This document shows, piece by piece, positions 53,801-62,479 of a stretch of 64,000 nt of DNA. The notes beneath the pieces are model-generated. The model saw only the letters and a program-made list of their open reading frames with translations. It was not told the DNA's origin and did not search any database. Source of the DNA: Epiperipatus broadwayi. Lineage: Eukaryota; Onychophora; Udeonychophora; Euonychophora; Peripatidae. The stretch covers positions 703,001-767,000 of the forward strand of contig JAQFVV010006221.1 of assembly GCA_028023455.1 (NCBI GenBank). Reading direction: 5' to 3'. The position numbers and the translations under genes were made by a program. Within the stretch, counting starts at the first letter, position 1; each line of letters opens with the position of its first letter.

Positions 53801-56800
53801 ATTATAAGCATAATTTGCAAAAAATTATAATATTTGTATAAAAAAGTAAAAAAAGTACATATACATTGCAAAAAATGAAATATAATTGCTTATGTGTAGA
53901 TTACAAAGTTTGATACATATTCAAAAACATATGAGATACTGCTTGCAGCAATAGACATGACAATGGAATAAATGTGACATTTTATTATAATCATTACTTA
54001 CAAAAATATATTTTTAGAAGCAAGTAGAAAATAACTAGATTGAAAGAAGTATAGAGATGAAATTGTTTAGAATAGGCAGAAAACACAGAGGTACATATAT
54101 ATATCAAAACATAAAACAAACCATTGTTATACAATATTATAAATTATTTATATAAACAAATATATGTTTACAGTTTTTCATATTTACAGTTTGTTAGATT
54201 CTAAACCCAAAGCACAATCCAGATTTGTTATTGAGCAACACTGAAACAAATCAATATTTTACAGCATTATAAATTATTTATATGTTTAAAAAAATGAAAA
54301 ATATTATATAATTATAGCTGATAGAAAGTATTATCTTTGACATTTTTTTAAAAACTGAACGTTTTGATTTCTAAGCCCTCAGACTTACATATATATGCAT
54401 CCGGATTTATAACTTTTATTGGGAATAATGGTCGTGTTTTGCAGACCGTACTGTGGCCGTCAGAGGGCGCGGCGACATCATGAACAACCGGCCTGAAAAT
54501 GGCAAGTGATAAATTTTTTTTACAAAACGCCTCAAAATCGACAAATAAAAATGCCTAAGGCAATATATGTACAGCAAATAAAGCGAAAACTACAAATTAA
54601 AATTAAATTAAAGAAAATGCTACAAAATTCAAATAATAAAAAAAAAAAATCATGAAAATTGCATTATTAGCTATACCCCCCCCCCAAATCAAAAAAACGC
54701 CTCAAAATCGACAAATAAAAATGCCTCAGACAATATATGTATAGAAAATACATCGAAAACAACAAATTTTAAAAAAATGAAAGAAAATGCTACAAACTTC
54801 AAATAATAAAAAAAAAAATCATGAAAATTGCATTATTAGCTATACCCCCCCCCCCAAAATCAAAAAAACGCCTCAAAATCGACAAATAAAAATGCCTCAG
54901 ACAATATATGTATAGAAAATACATCGAAAACAACAAATTTTAAAAAAATTAAAGAAAATGCTACAAAATTCAAATAATAAAAAAAAAAAATCATGAAAAT
55001 TGCATTATTAGCTATACCCCCCCCCCAAAATCAAAAAAACGCCTCAAAATCGACAAATAAAAATGCCTCAGACAATATATGTATAGAAAATACATCGAAA
55101 ACAACAAATTTTAAAAAAATTAAAGAAAATGCTACAAACTTCAAATAATAAAAAAAAAAAATCATGAAAATTGCATTATTAGCTATACCCCCCCCCCCAA
55201 AATCAAAAAAACGCCTCAAAATCGACAAATAAAAATGCCTCAGACAATATATGTATAGAAAATACATCGAAAACTACAAATTAAAATTAAATTAAAGAAA
55301 ATGCTACAAACTTCAAATAATAAAAAAAAAAAATCATGAAAATTGCATTATTAGCTATACCCCCCCCCCCAAAATCAAAAAAACGCCTCAAAATCGACAA
55401 ATAAAAATGCCTCAGACAATATATGTATAGAAAATACATCGAAAACAACAAATTTTAAAAAAATTAAAGAAAATGCTACAAACTTCAAATAATAAAAAAA
55501 AAAATCATGAAAATTGCATTATTAGCTATACCCCCCCCCCCCAAAATCAAAAAAACGCCTCAAAATCGACAAATAAAAATGCCTCAGACAATATATGTAT
55601 AGAAAATACATCGAAAACAACAAATTTTAAAAAAATTAAAGAAAATGCTACAAACTTCAAATAATAAAAAAAAAAATCATGAAAATTGCATTATTAGCTA
55701 TACCCCCCCCCCCCCCAAAATCAAAAAAACGCCTCAAAATCGACAAATAAAAATGCCTCAGACAATATATGTATAGAAAATACATCGAAAACAACAAATT
55801 TTAAAAAAATTAAAGAAAATGCTACAAAATTCAACTAATAAAAAAAAAAATCATGAAGATTCTATCAAGAGATATACCTCCCTCCACAATCTGACAATTC
55901 ACAAAACATGGCGGCAAAAAAAAGCGGGAAAATACGAAAAAATCAAATCATTTATTTTCAACATAAATATGCATCTAAGTTCATATTAAAAAGCAATTCA
56001 ACCAACTGATCAAAACGTAACACAGATTAATACGTAATAACTAATAAAAAATAAGCAGAAAATGTTATAAAATGCAAATTATAAAAAAAATAGGTACAAC
56101 AGTCCCTCCCCCCTACAATCTGGACATTCAGAAGGAAGCATGGCGGCCAAAAATAGCGGGGATCAAATTATTTACCTTCAACATAAATATGCATCTAAAT
56201 TGATATAGAAAAGCAATTAATTGTTCTCTGGCTTTCAAATTAATGCATATGTAAATGGAGCAGTAATATTTAAATAATCAAAAAGCAATCATTCCCGACC
56301 CCTCCCCACTAATCAAAACGTAATAAATGGTATCAATATTTTAAGATTGTTTAAGTAACAGACCTAATAAGAATTCATATCATATATTAATACGTAGTAA
56401 GTAAATAAATAGAATTATAGTAAGTTTAAAAGAGAAGATGGAAATATTACTTTGTTGCATTTTTTTTGTTCAAGAAATTGTTTTTCACCGTTATATAGAT
56501 TAAATCACATATGACTATCCCCTTCCCCCATTTAGTGACTTTTCTAAAACTAAGAACTCATAACACAGATTAATACGTACTAAGTGATTAAATATGGCAA
56601 CAACGGACTAATTTTTATAAAATGTACTAAATCTTATGAATATTTAAAAAATCAAACACTATCTGCACATGTGCTGTGCATTATTTAAGTAATAGATATA
56701 ATAACTCAACACAGATTAATACAGTACATAGTAAGAAAGTTTAAAAAAGAAAGTGGCAAAAATTACCTTGTTCCAAATTCGGTTCAGAGCCATGATGTTC

Positions 56801-59800
56801 TGCAAAATGTAGCTTTGCTGGTAAATTTCTTAACACTTTTAGCAATGATAATTTCAGCAGATTAAAAAAATTATTTAACAGAAGGTATCTAGAAACACTA
56901 GCAATTATTTAAATCAAGTTATGCACACATATATAATATCCCAATTCATTTTAAAAATAATAAACAATTGTCCACTATATTCATATTATTTTCAATTATG
57001 TTTTTATTTAAACAAAGTTGCAAGTTCATCTACATTTTTTTAATGAAATATTCTCTCCCTCCCTCCCTTTACTGGACAGCAAAAAATACTGTACTTTTAA
57101 AAGAAAAGTCTTTCAACATCAAATTATTTATCTTTGAAGCAATTAATTGTTATCTGGCTTTCAAATTATGACATATGTAAATTGATCAATAATATTTAAA
57201 TAATAATCAATGTAAAAAAGGAATACAAAACATAATTACCAAAGTCTTTCGGAAAAGATTTTAACACTAAGAGCAAATATGGCAGAAATTAGCGTGAAAA
57301 AAAAAGTTTTGAGTTAAAATTTGCGCATATCTAATATTGTATTCTTCCATCAAAAAATAATCCTAATTAAGTTTGTCAAAAAATATACATTATCCCAACA
57401 ACTTGTATTTCTAGCAATACAAAATAATTAACACGTCAAAATAGAACAAAGCTGGTATTTCAAAACTCTACTTTAGCTACATTTTAAGTAAATTTGTTAG
57501 CTTTGGAAATGATATTTTTGATGTAGAATCTCTATTACGTCATATTTCATTTCACAGTTTGTTCTTTCAAAATTAAAGTGCATACTATAAAAGAAGGATG
57601 ACCGGAAATTATTTTTGTATCATGACTCAATAGAGATTTGACATCAAAAATATCATTTCCAAAGCTAACAAATTTACTTAAAATGTAGCTAAAGTAGAGT
57701 TTTGAAATACCAGCTTTGTTCTATTTTGACGTGTTAATTATTTTGTATTGCTAGAAATACAAGTTGTTGGGATAATGTATATTTTTTGACAAACTTAATT
57801 AGGATTATTTTTTGATGGAAGAATACAATATTAGATATGCGCAAATTTTAACTCAAAACTTTTTTTTTCACGCTAATTTCTGCCATATTTGCTCTTAGTG
57901 TTAAAATCTTTTCCGAAAGACTTTGGTAATTATGTTTTGTATTCCTTTTTTACATTGATTATTATTTAAATATTATTGATCAATTTACATATGTCATAAT
58001 TTGAAAGCCAGATAACAATTAATTGCTTCAAAGATAAATAATTTGATGTTGAAAGACTTTTCTTTTAAAAGTACAGTATTTTTTGCTGTCCAGTAAAGGG
58101 GAGGGAGGGAGAGAATATTTCATTAAAAAAATGTAGATGAACTTGCAACTTTGTTTAAATAAAAACATAATTGAAAATAATATGAATATAGTGGACAATT
58201 GTTTATTATTTTTAAAATGAATTGGGATATTATATATGTGTGCATAACTTGATTTAAATAATTGCTAGTGTTTGTAGATACCTTCTGTTAAATAATTTTT
58301 TTAATCTGCTGAAATTATCATTGCTAAAAGTGTTAAGAAATTTACCAGCAAAGCTACATTTTGCAGAACATCATGGCTCTGAACCGAATTTGGAACAAGG
58401 TAATTTTTGCCACTTTCTTTTTTAAACTTTCTTACTATGTACTGTATTAATCTGTGTTGAGTTATTATATCTATTACTTAAATAATGCACAGCACATGTG
58501 CAGATAGTGTTTGATTTTTTAAATATTCATAAGATTTAGTACATTTTATAAAAATTAGTCCGTTGTTGCCATATTTAATCACTTAGTACGTATTAATCTG
58601 TGTTACGAGTTCTTAGTTTTAGAAAAGTCACTAAATGGGGGAAGGGGATAGTCATATGTGATTTAATCTATATAACGGTGAAAAACAATTTCTTGAACAA
58701 AAAAAAATGCAACAAAGTAATATTTCCATCTTCTCTTTTAAACTTACTATAATTCTATTTATTTACTTACTACGTATTAATATATGATATGAATTCTTAT
58801 TAGGTCTGTTACTTAAACAATCTTAAAATATTGATACCATTTATTACGTTTTGATTAGTGGGGAGGGGTCGAATTTAATCTATATAACGGTGAAAAACAA
58901 TTTCTTGAACAAAAAAAAATGCAACAAAGTAATATTTCCATCTTCTCTTTTAAACTTACTATAATTCTATTTATTTACTTACTACGTATTAATATATGAT
59001 ATGAATTCTTATTAGGTCTGTTACTTAAACAATCTTAAAATATTGATACCATTTATTACGTTTTGATTAGTGGGGAGGGGTCGGGAATGATTGCTTTTTG
59101 ATTATTTAAATATTACTGCTCCATTTACATATGCATTAATTTGAAAGCCAGAGAACAATTAATTGCTTTTCTATATCAATTTAGATGCATATTTATGTTG
59201 AAGGTAAATAATTTGATCCCCGCTATTTTTGGCCGCCATGCTTCCTTCTGAATGTCCAGATTGTAGGGGGGAGGGACTGTTGTACCTATTTTTTTTATAA
59301 TTTGCATTTTATAACATTTTCTGCTTATTTTTTATTAGTTATTACGTATTAATCTGTGTTACGTTTTGATCAGTTGGTTGAATTGCTTTTTAATATGAAC
59401 TTAGATGCATATTTATGTTGAAAATAAATGATTTGATTTTTTCGTATTTTCCCGCTTTTTTTTGCCGCCATGTTTTGTGAATTGTCAGATTGTGGAGGGA
59501 GGTATATCTCTTGATAGAATCTTCATGATTTTTTTTTTTTATTAGTTGAATTTTGTAGCATTTTCTTTAATTTTTTTAAAATTTGTTGTTTTCGATGTAT
59601 TTTCTATACATATATTGTCTGAGGCATTTTTATTTGTCGATTTTGAGGCGTTTTTTTGATTTGGGGGGGGGGGATATAGCTAATAATGCAATTTTCATGA
59701 TTTTTTTTTTTATTATTTGAATTTTGTAGCATTTTCTTTAATTTTTTTAAAATTTGTTGTTTTCGATGTATTTTCTATACATATATTGTCTGAGGCATTT

Positions 59801-61027
59801 TTATTTGTCGATTTTGAGGCGTTTTTTTGATTTTGGGGGGGGGGGATATAGCTAATAATGCAATTTTCATGATTTTTTTTTTTATTATTTGAAGTTTGTA
59901 GCATTTTCTTTCATTTTTTTAAAATTTGTTGTTTTCGATGTATTTTCTATACATATATTGTCTGAGGCATTTTTATTTGTCGATTTTGAGGCGTTTTTTT
60001 GATTTTGGGGGGGGGGGTATAGCTAATAATGCAATTTTCATGATTTTTTTTTTTTATTATTTGAATTTTGTAGCATTTTCTTTAATTTAATTTTAATTTG
60101 TAGTTTTCGCTTTATTTGCTGTACATATATTGCCTTAGGCATTTTTATTTGTCGATTTTGAGGCGTTTTGTAAAAAAATTTATCACTTGCCATTTTCAGG
60201 CCGGTTGTTGATGATGTCGCCGCGCCCTCTGACGGCCACAGTACGGTCTGCAAAACACGACCGGAATAATAAATCACCATTTATTCTTTTCCATGACATT
60301 TAAAAAACGAAGAAGAAAAAAAAAGTTAAAAACTTCTTTTACTAAAACTTAAATAAAAAAAGGCAGTTTTTGTCATAGAGAAAAAAATTTACACTATCAG
60401 AAAGAGTAATGAATAATGAAAAGAGTGATATATTTCCCATGTGTGAACTCCTTATTAATCATGCACTATAATAATTTAAAGTCTATGAGTGATCAAAATT
60501 CTAAAAAAAAAAAAGGATTCTCAGGGATCTAAAGATACAACTCTGCTATTTCAGTCTTATTTAAATTTCAATTTAATTTGTAAACTTTGTTTTAACTTGT
60601 GAATTTATTAGATATACAGTTTTAATTTTTAAAAGAGCTTTATAGATTTCTAAATTAATAGTAGTTTGCAGAAATAGAAAACAGTAATTAAGAACACAGT
60701 ATTTTCACTTGATGCTGCTTTTATGAACAATTTATTCTTAGGAACTAATCTTCAAATTTGTCCATATAAAATTTAATTTTTAACATGAAATAATTTTGTT
60801 TTATAAAGTATTCTTTTGATGAAAATATTTATTGTAAATTATTGTTTTAATTTATGCCTTTTTATCGTATTTTCTTTAATTTATTATAAAGATGGTGCAG
60901 CTTTATTTTACACATCGGTAAAAGAAGATAAAAATTGTGATTTATTATATAAATATCTCGTTCATCAGATTTATAATTTTCCATTTAATGTGCCTGCTTT
61001 AGTAGTGGAAAAAGATTCTGTATTCAT
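26773..61027 (+). CDS. Dlic: Cytoplasmic dynein 1 light intermediate chain, partial, six spliced exons
   Basis: Joining 26773-26846, 36044-36160, 36341-36571, 45411-45595, 49942-50035 and 60892-61027 gives 837 nt, about 279 residues, in one frame with GT/AG at every junction. The product is the Ras-like G domain of the light intermediate chain, which in known animals binds the dynein heavy chain tail, while its C-terminal half recruits cargo adaptors. Landmarks: ATILSEV, P-loop [99 protein letters not shown]. Human chains are about 490-525 residues, so the N-terminus and roughly the C-terminal 40 percent are missing here. LIC1 versus LIC2 cannot be assigned; invertebrates usually have one gene. 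Confidence 0.93.
29500..29905. repeat. Degenerate tandem duplication, period about 140-155 bp
   Basis: ATAATATATACTAATTCTCA near 29512 recurs as ATAATATATATTAATTCTCA near 29666, each followed by CAGTATGACRTTTAAAA. TTCATTTTCAAAACAA recurs near 29732 and 29872, each followed by TAAGA.CAGAAGAA. Confidence 0.55.
31857..32021. mobile_element. Small TIR element (MITE), about 165 bp
   Basis: The ends are inverted copies of 38-39 bp with two mismatches: AATAAAGCGTGATAAACAGA on the left and its complement on the right, both extended by TACA(T/C)G and AAAATTATT. The interior has no open frame. Flanking duplication not resolved. Confidence 0.7.
34000..35900 (-). pseudogene. Probable degenerate LINE, endonuclease-to-RT linker region
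   Basis: The region is strongly T-rich on the + strand, that is A-rich on the minus strand, as LINE ORFs of this type are. Minus-strand fragments look coding: [18 protein letters not shown] near 35680 resembles the RKWTWxxPxGxxKNEID motif ahead of the reverse transcriptase, and [11 protein letters not shown] (34570-34600) and [16 protein letters not shown] (34080-34130) lie downstream. Many stops and frameshifts. Assignment is by eye. Confidence 0.3.
36044..36160 (+). CDS. Dlic: Dlic exon: P-loop
   Basis: Acceptor TTTTTTTTTTTAG. GT completes glycine, then [20 protein letters not shown] and on to [17 protein letters not shown]; donor [15 protein letters not shown] fits GxxxxGKT, so the nucleotide-binding loop is intact, whereas some animal paralogues have altered loops. 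One base of the next codon is carried across the intron. Confidence 0.95.
36161..36340 (+). other. Dlic: Dlic intron, 180 bp
   Basis: GTAATT ... TTTTTTTAAG. The only short intron of the visible part, phase 1 on both sides. Confidence 0.9.
36341..36571 (+). CDS. Dlic: Dlic exon: VWILDGD region and following helices
   Basis: Acceptor TTTTTTTAAG, donor T|GTAAGT. Begins with the rest of an aspartate codon, then [20 protein letters not shown], then [40 protein letters not shown] and [22 protein letters not shown] matches the family's switch-like strand; TPW and [10 protein letters not shown] match the vertebrate PWxxxxxLxxWxxxxxxHIDKL pattern. Only 180 bp separates it from the previous exon. Confidence 0.95.
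38600..40560. other. Composition island in a Dlic intron, probable insertion of unknown type
   Basis: Higher GC and richer in dinucleotides such as CG than the surrounding intron. It carries an 80-codon frame (38650-38892) whose end includes [20 protein letters not shown] and a good donor-like TGG/GTAAGT at 38882. GTGGCTAGCTCAGT with GGGTCTTCAAATGGG nearby vaguely recalls tRNA boxes. 40020-40200 is the most GC-rich part, without a clear frame. Inverted ends or target duplications were not found. Confidence 0.3.
44519..44711. mobile_element. TIR element, copy 1 of an intronic pair
   Basis: Inverted ends of about 50 bp: left TAATAAATGCTTATTTACTA, right complement AATAAATGCTTTTATTTACT, each followed by a CTAAAAAG.CAAAAAATAATT-like run. 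Homologous to 52226-52505 but about 90 bp shorter in its second half. Confidence 0.6.
44712..45290 (+). repeat. Old duplicated block, copy 1
   Basis: Matches 52506-52965 in order: CCAATATTATTTTGTTT, then CCCTTTTATGTGCAC, then AAAATTTGAAGGAAATGCAT and TTTGATAGAAGT, then ATACAAACAAACAAGAGTTT. Diverged with many small indels. It ends about 120 bp before the exon at 45411. Confidence 0.6.
45411..45595 (+). CDS. Dlic: Dlic exon: FQEYVEP linker to the VITK strand
   Basis: Acceptor TTTTTTTTTGCAG. TG completes a leucine codon, then [20 protein letters not shown], a Ser/Lys-rich variable linker, and [20 protein letters not shown] and VITK; donor AAG|GTATAG in phase 0. LPLGxxTLxxNLG is a family hallmark. 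The linker (about 30 residues) is where animals diverge most. Confidence 0.95.
45640..47320 (-). pseudogene. LINE (non-LTR retrotransposon) reverse-transcriptase remnant
   Basis: Minus-strand pieces in the order expected: GVEEFYKRY (linker), YEKAYD at 46535-46518 (the family's YEKAFD box), QGDSIS then after a 1-nt shift [20 protein letters not shown] at about 46420-46340 (compare RQGDTISPKLF and WEQKG), and FANDIA near 46300, standing for FADDIV with the first catalytic Asp lost. Stops and shifts throughout. A 35-bp fragment of the 3.8-kb SINE family (AACTCTCCATACAGTAGTG) is present at 45890-45925. Confidence 0.65.
47554..48757 (-). mobile_element. Non-autonomous hAT-like DNA transposon B', 1188 bp
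   Basis: Perfect 8-bp duplication AATAAGTA at 47554-47561 and 48750-48757. Element starts GGTGCTTGTATTGTAGATAA and ends, on the other strand, GGTACTCATCTTTTAGCTAA. Both continue AAAGATGCCG and TGGCGC. It is an inverted homologue of 16597-17930. It carries about 2.5 tandem 56-bp units (TTGTGTTACG, then a T-run, TTTTCTAT.GGATATTTTT) at 47820-47945. The 87-codon frame at 48528-48791 runs past the right boundary and is not a gene. Confidence 0.87.
47993..48046 (-). repeat. Telomere-like TTAGGG stretch inside transposon B'
   Basis: GGTTAGATTTAGGGTTAG, GTTTAGGGTTAG, TTTTAGGGTTAG, TTTAGGGTTAG on the + strand: about four degenerate repeats with variable T and A numbers. Complementary to 17381-17409, as expected from the inverted orientation of the two elements. 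Confidence 0.75.
49942..50035 (+). CDS. Dlic: Dlic exon: [13 protein letters not shown]
   Basis: Acceptor TTATTTTTCAG, donor T|GTATCC. Codes [20 protein letters not shown] and [11 protein letters not shown]. The TD directly after VITK completes the NKxD-like guanine-recognition region of the fold (here TKTD). The block EHDYxxEHFDFIQxxxRKFCL is nearly invariant across animals. Confidence 0.95.
50360..50790. repeat. Irregular ATT/ACT trinucleotide-rich tract
   Basis: Long runs of ATTATT, TTACTATTA and AATATT with no fixed period; low-complexity DNA derived from trinucleotides. Confidence 0.6.
52226..52505. mobile_element. TIR element, copy 2 of an intronic pair
   Basis: Ends are inverted over about 85 bp: left TTATAATGAATACTTTTATT, right complement TTATAATAAATGCTTTTATT, continuing to CACAATTGG and TTTTATATTTAA on both arms. 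The fuller of the two copies. No coding content. Confidence 0.65.
52506..52965 (+). repeat. Old duplicated block, copy 2
   Basis: Diverged homologue of 44712-45290 in the same orientation, directly after the TIR element as in copy 1, which makes the duplicated unit about 0.75 kb in all. Confidence 0.6.
54521..55850 (+). repeat. Tandem array, about 172-bp unit, 8 copies (left arm)
   Basis: The motif GCCTCAAAATCGACAAATAA starts at 54529, 54699, 54870, 55041, 55213, 55385, 55557 and 55731, giving periods of 170 to 174 bp. Each unit has an A-run, TTGCATTATTAGCTATA and a C-run whose length grows from 10 to 16 along the array, which accounts for most of the period drift. The outer unit is diverged (GCAATATATGTACAGCAAAT), the rest nearly identical. 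Confidence 0.92.
58661..59082 (-). repeat. 212-bp tandem duplication present only in the right arm
   Basis: ATTTAATCTATATAACGGTG at 58661 recurs at 58873, and GTGGGGAGGGGTC closes both copies. The left arm has a single copy (about 56290-56510), so this arose after the arms formed or was not corrected. Confidence 0.9.
59520..60180 (-). repeat. Tandem array, about 172-bp unit, 4 copies (right arm)
   Basis: GAGGCGTTTT follows each unit's TATTTGTCGATTTT near 59645, 59816, 59988 and 60160 (periods 171-172). Inverted relative to the left array; the outermost unit is the same diverged variant, so each array is bounded alike and only the inner copy number changed. Confidence 0.9.
60892..61027 (+). 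CDS. Dlic: Dlic exon: [19 protein letters not shown]
   Basis: The acceptor is TTATTATAAAG, weak in pyrimidines compared with the others. AT completes tyrosine, then [20 protein letters not shown] and [24 protein letters not shown] and AT before GTAAGT. The next codon should be Ile, followed in known proteins by PAGWD; I found no such exon before 64000, so it continues outside. Its acceptor lies 630 bp after the 5.8-kb palindrome. Confidence 0.95.
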
Positions 61028-61346
61028 GTAAGTATAAAGCATCTTTTCTTTGAGGTATTTATTCATATATATATACACATTATATTATATCCTTTATTTT
61101 CTTTAATGTTATAACTTTTTGACAAGAAATAAAGTTTCTATTAATATATATATATATGTATTTTTAGTGATTGTTTTTTGTTAAACTTTGTATTCTACAA
61201 TGAGCATGCCGTTATGAATATTTATGTACGATTTTATATAAAATACATTTATTTTTACTCATTCCAGTTTTTCTGATTCCTACCCTCTTTTCTCCAGCAA
61301 ACTTTCTTATTTTATTCATCTATCTCCCATATTTACCATCTCTTAT

Positions 61347-61993
61347 TGTAACGATATGTAAATATGTCGTTACATTAATTTAAAATAAAAACTTAAAGGT
61401 TCGCAAATAAAAGTAAAAAACTAAACGCTAAAATTAAAATGTTTGTTAAACGTATATACATGCGCACAGATGCCAAACTTTAAAAATATTTTTTTTGAAA
61501 AAAACAAATAAATAAGTATTTGAACGTACAAGAGTTAAAAATAAAAGCAGGTATTAATTAATTCTTGTAATCTGTAAATGGAAATGATTGTTTATGAATT
61601 ATCGAAAACCAAACTGGCCCTTGGGCTCTTGTATAATTAAAATGATATGATGAAAGATAGATAAGAAAATAAAAAGAAATTAGCTTGACCAATGGAAGCA
61701 CTAAGCCTTGGCTCGGACCCTAACGAAAGTGATGGATTAGTGACGTTTTGTTGATTGAATCCGTGTGGATAATATAAAAGGGGAAATACAGTTTTTTCGG
61801 ACAGTTCCAGCGTTGTGTGTTTGAGAGTTGTGGTAGGACGCACATACCACACTCTCTATTTAAAAAAGAAAAAGGAAAAGACTGTGATACCTTGAACCAG
61901 CTATTGCCATCTCCAGAACATTATCTTCCAATGGAGGCGTCGCGGGAATTAAAAGCAGAAACCTGGACTCTTCTACCGTAAGCTATATTGACA
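61347..61993 (+). promoter_or_regulatory. LTR-like or transposon promoter patch with TATA box
   Basis: Opens with the palindrome-like TGTAACGATATG...GTCGTTACA. A CCAAT-like box (GACCAATGG, 61687) is followed by TATAAAAGGGG (61773) and a GC-richer transcribed-looking stretch. TG...CA ends could be TGTAAC at 61347 and TTGACA at 61988-61993, but the flanking 5-mers differ, and no second LTR, primer site or gag/pol is visible. Solo LTR is the best guess. Confidence 0.3.
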
Positions 61994-62184
61994 TGAACTC
62001 TAAATTTAAAAATAATTAAGAACTTTCGTTCAAGCTTATGAACTTCTATCTGACTTTTTTAAGTTTAAAATCAAATTAATAATGTTTAATTTTATATGTT
62101 TTCCGATTGATAAAAATCCCATTTTTTTTTTTTCTCTTATTGTATAAATTATTTGTTGTTTAAATTTTAAATGATGAAATTTAG

Positions 62185-62421
62185 GTTGGGTATAGACGTT
62201 GCATAGATTCGTTAGCGGTTGATTATGTTGTGGTTTCCACAGTCGATTAGAATATATAAGTCAACGATGTTAATGCGGGCATCTTACGATGAATGCCATG
62301 GGGCCTTGTGTATTCCCTTTTTGCAATTGACGTTATCGATGATTTTGTATTTTGATCGATTGTGTTTAATTTGGATGTTTTTGACCGTGGAATCTGTGCA
62401 GCCGATCTATACCCAACATTT
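62185..62421. mobile_element. Small TIR element, about 237 bp
   Basis: Left end GTTGGGTATAGACGTTGCAT and right end, complement, GTTGGGTATAGATCGGCTGC; both continue with A(C)AGATTC. Less AT-rich than the flanks. The 81-codon frame (62219-62464) crosses the right end. No convincing target duplication. Confidence 0.5.
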
Positions 62422-62479
62422 TAAAAACAAATTGTATAAAAATAATCTGTGCGAACGTATTTAAATGTTAAATTTAAGT

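Larger units (their letters stand above)
54422..60270. mobile_element. Giant palindromic hAT-like transposon, 5.8 kb, with perfect 8-bp target duplication
   Basis: GGAATAAT occurs at 54422-54429 and 60263-60270. Between them the element begins GGTCGTGTTTTGCAGACCGT and ends with its complement. The left arm (54430 to about 57536, 3.1 kb) and right arm (about 57629 to 60262, 2.6 kb) are inverted copies, nearly identical wherever I compared them (one change seen near 56888). They are joined by a spacer of about 92 bp. Arm lengths differ through 8 versus 4 copies of a 172-bp tandem unit and a 212-bp duplication on the right. No transposase-like frame; listed frames are in the tandem units. GGT ends and 8-bp duplication match transposons A-C. 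A fold-back artefact is unlikely given the duplication outside the arms. Confidence 0.88.
50036..60891 (+). other. Dlic: Dlic intron, 10.9 kb
   Basis: Holds an ATT-rich tract, the second copy of the intronic duplication (52226-52965) and the 5.8-kb palindromic transposon. 53000-54421 and 60271-60891 show nothing else. Confidence 0.8.

Noticed and set aside
54430-60262. Palindrome as a sequencing fold-back or assembly artefact
   Set aside because: An artefact would not place identical 8-bp target copies outside matching GGT ends, and the arms differ by copy-number changes. Long-read confirmation is still worthwhile.
55031-60280. Frames of 63-80 codons in the palindrome's tandem units
   Set aside because: They recur in both arms because the DNA is repeated, change with C- and A-run length, and show no domain.
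62185-62421. Small TIR element as a sixth member of the GGT/8-bp group
   Set aside because: The left end reads GGTTGGG but the right end lacks the matching CC, and the flanking 8-mers do not agree.
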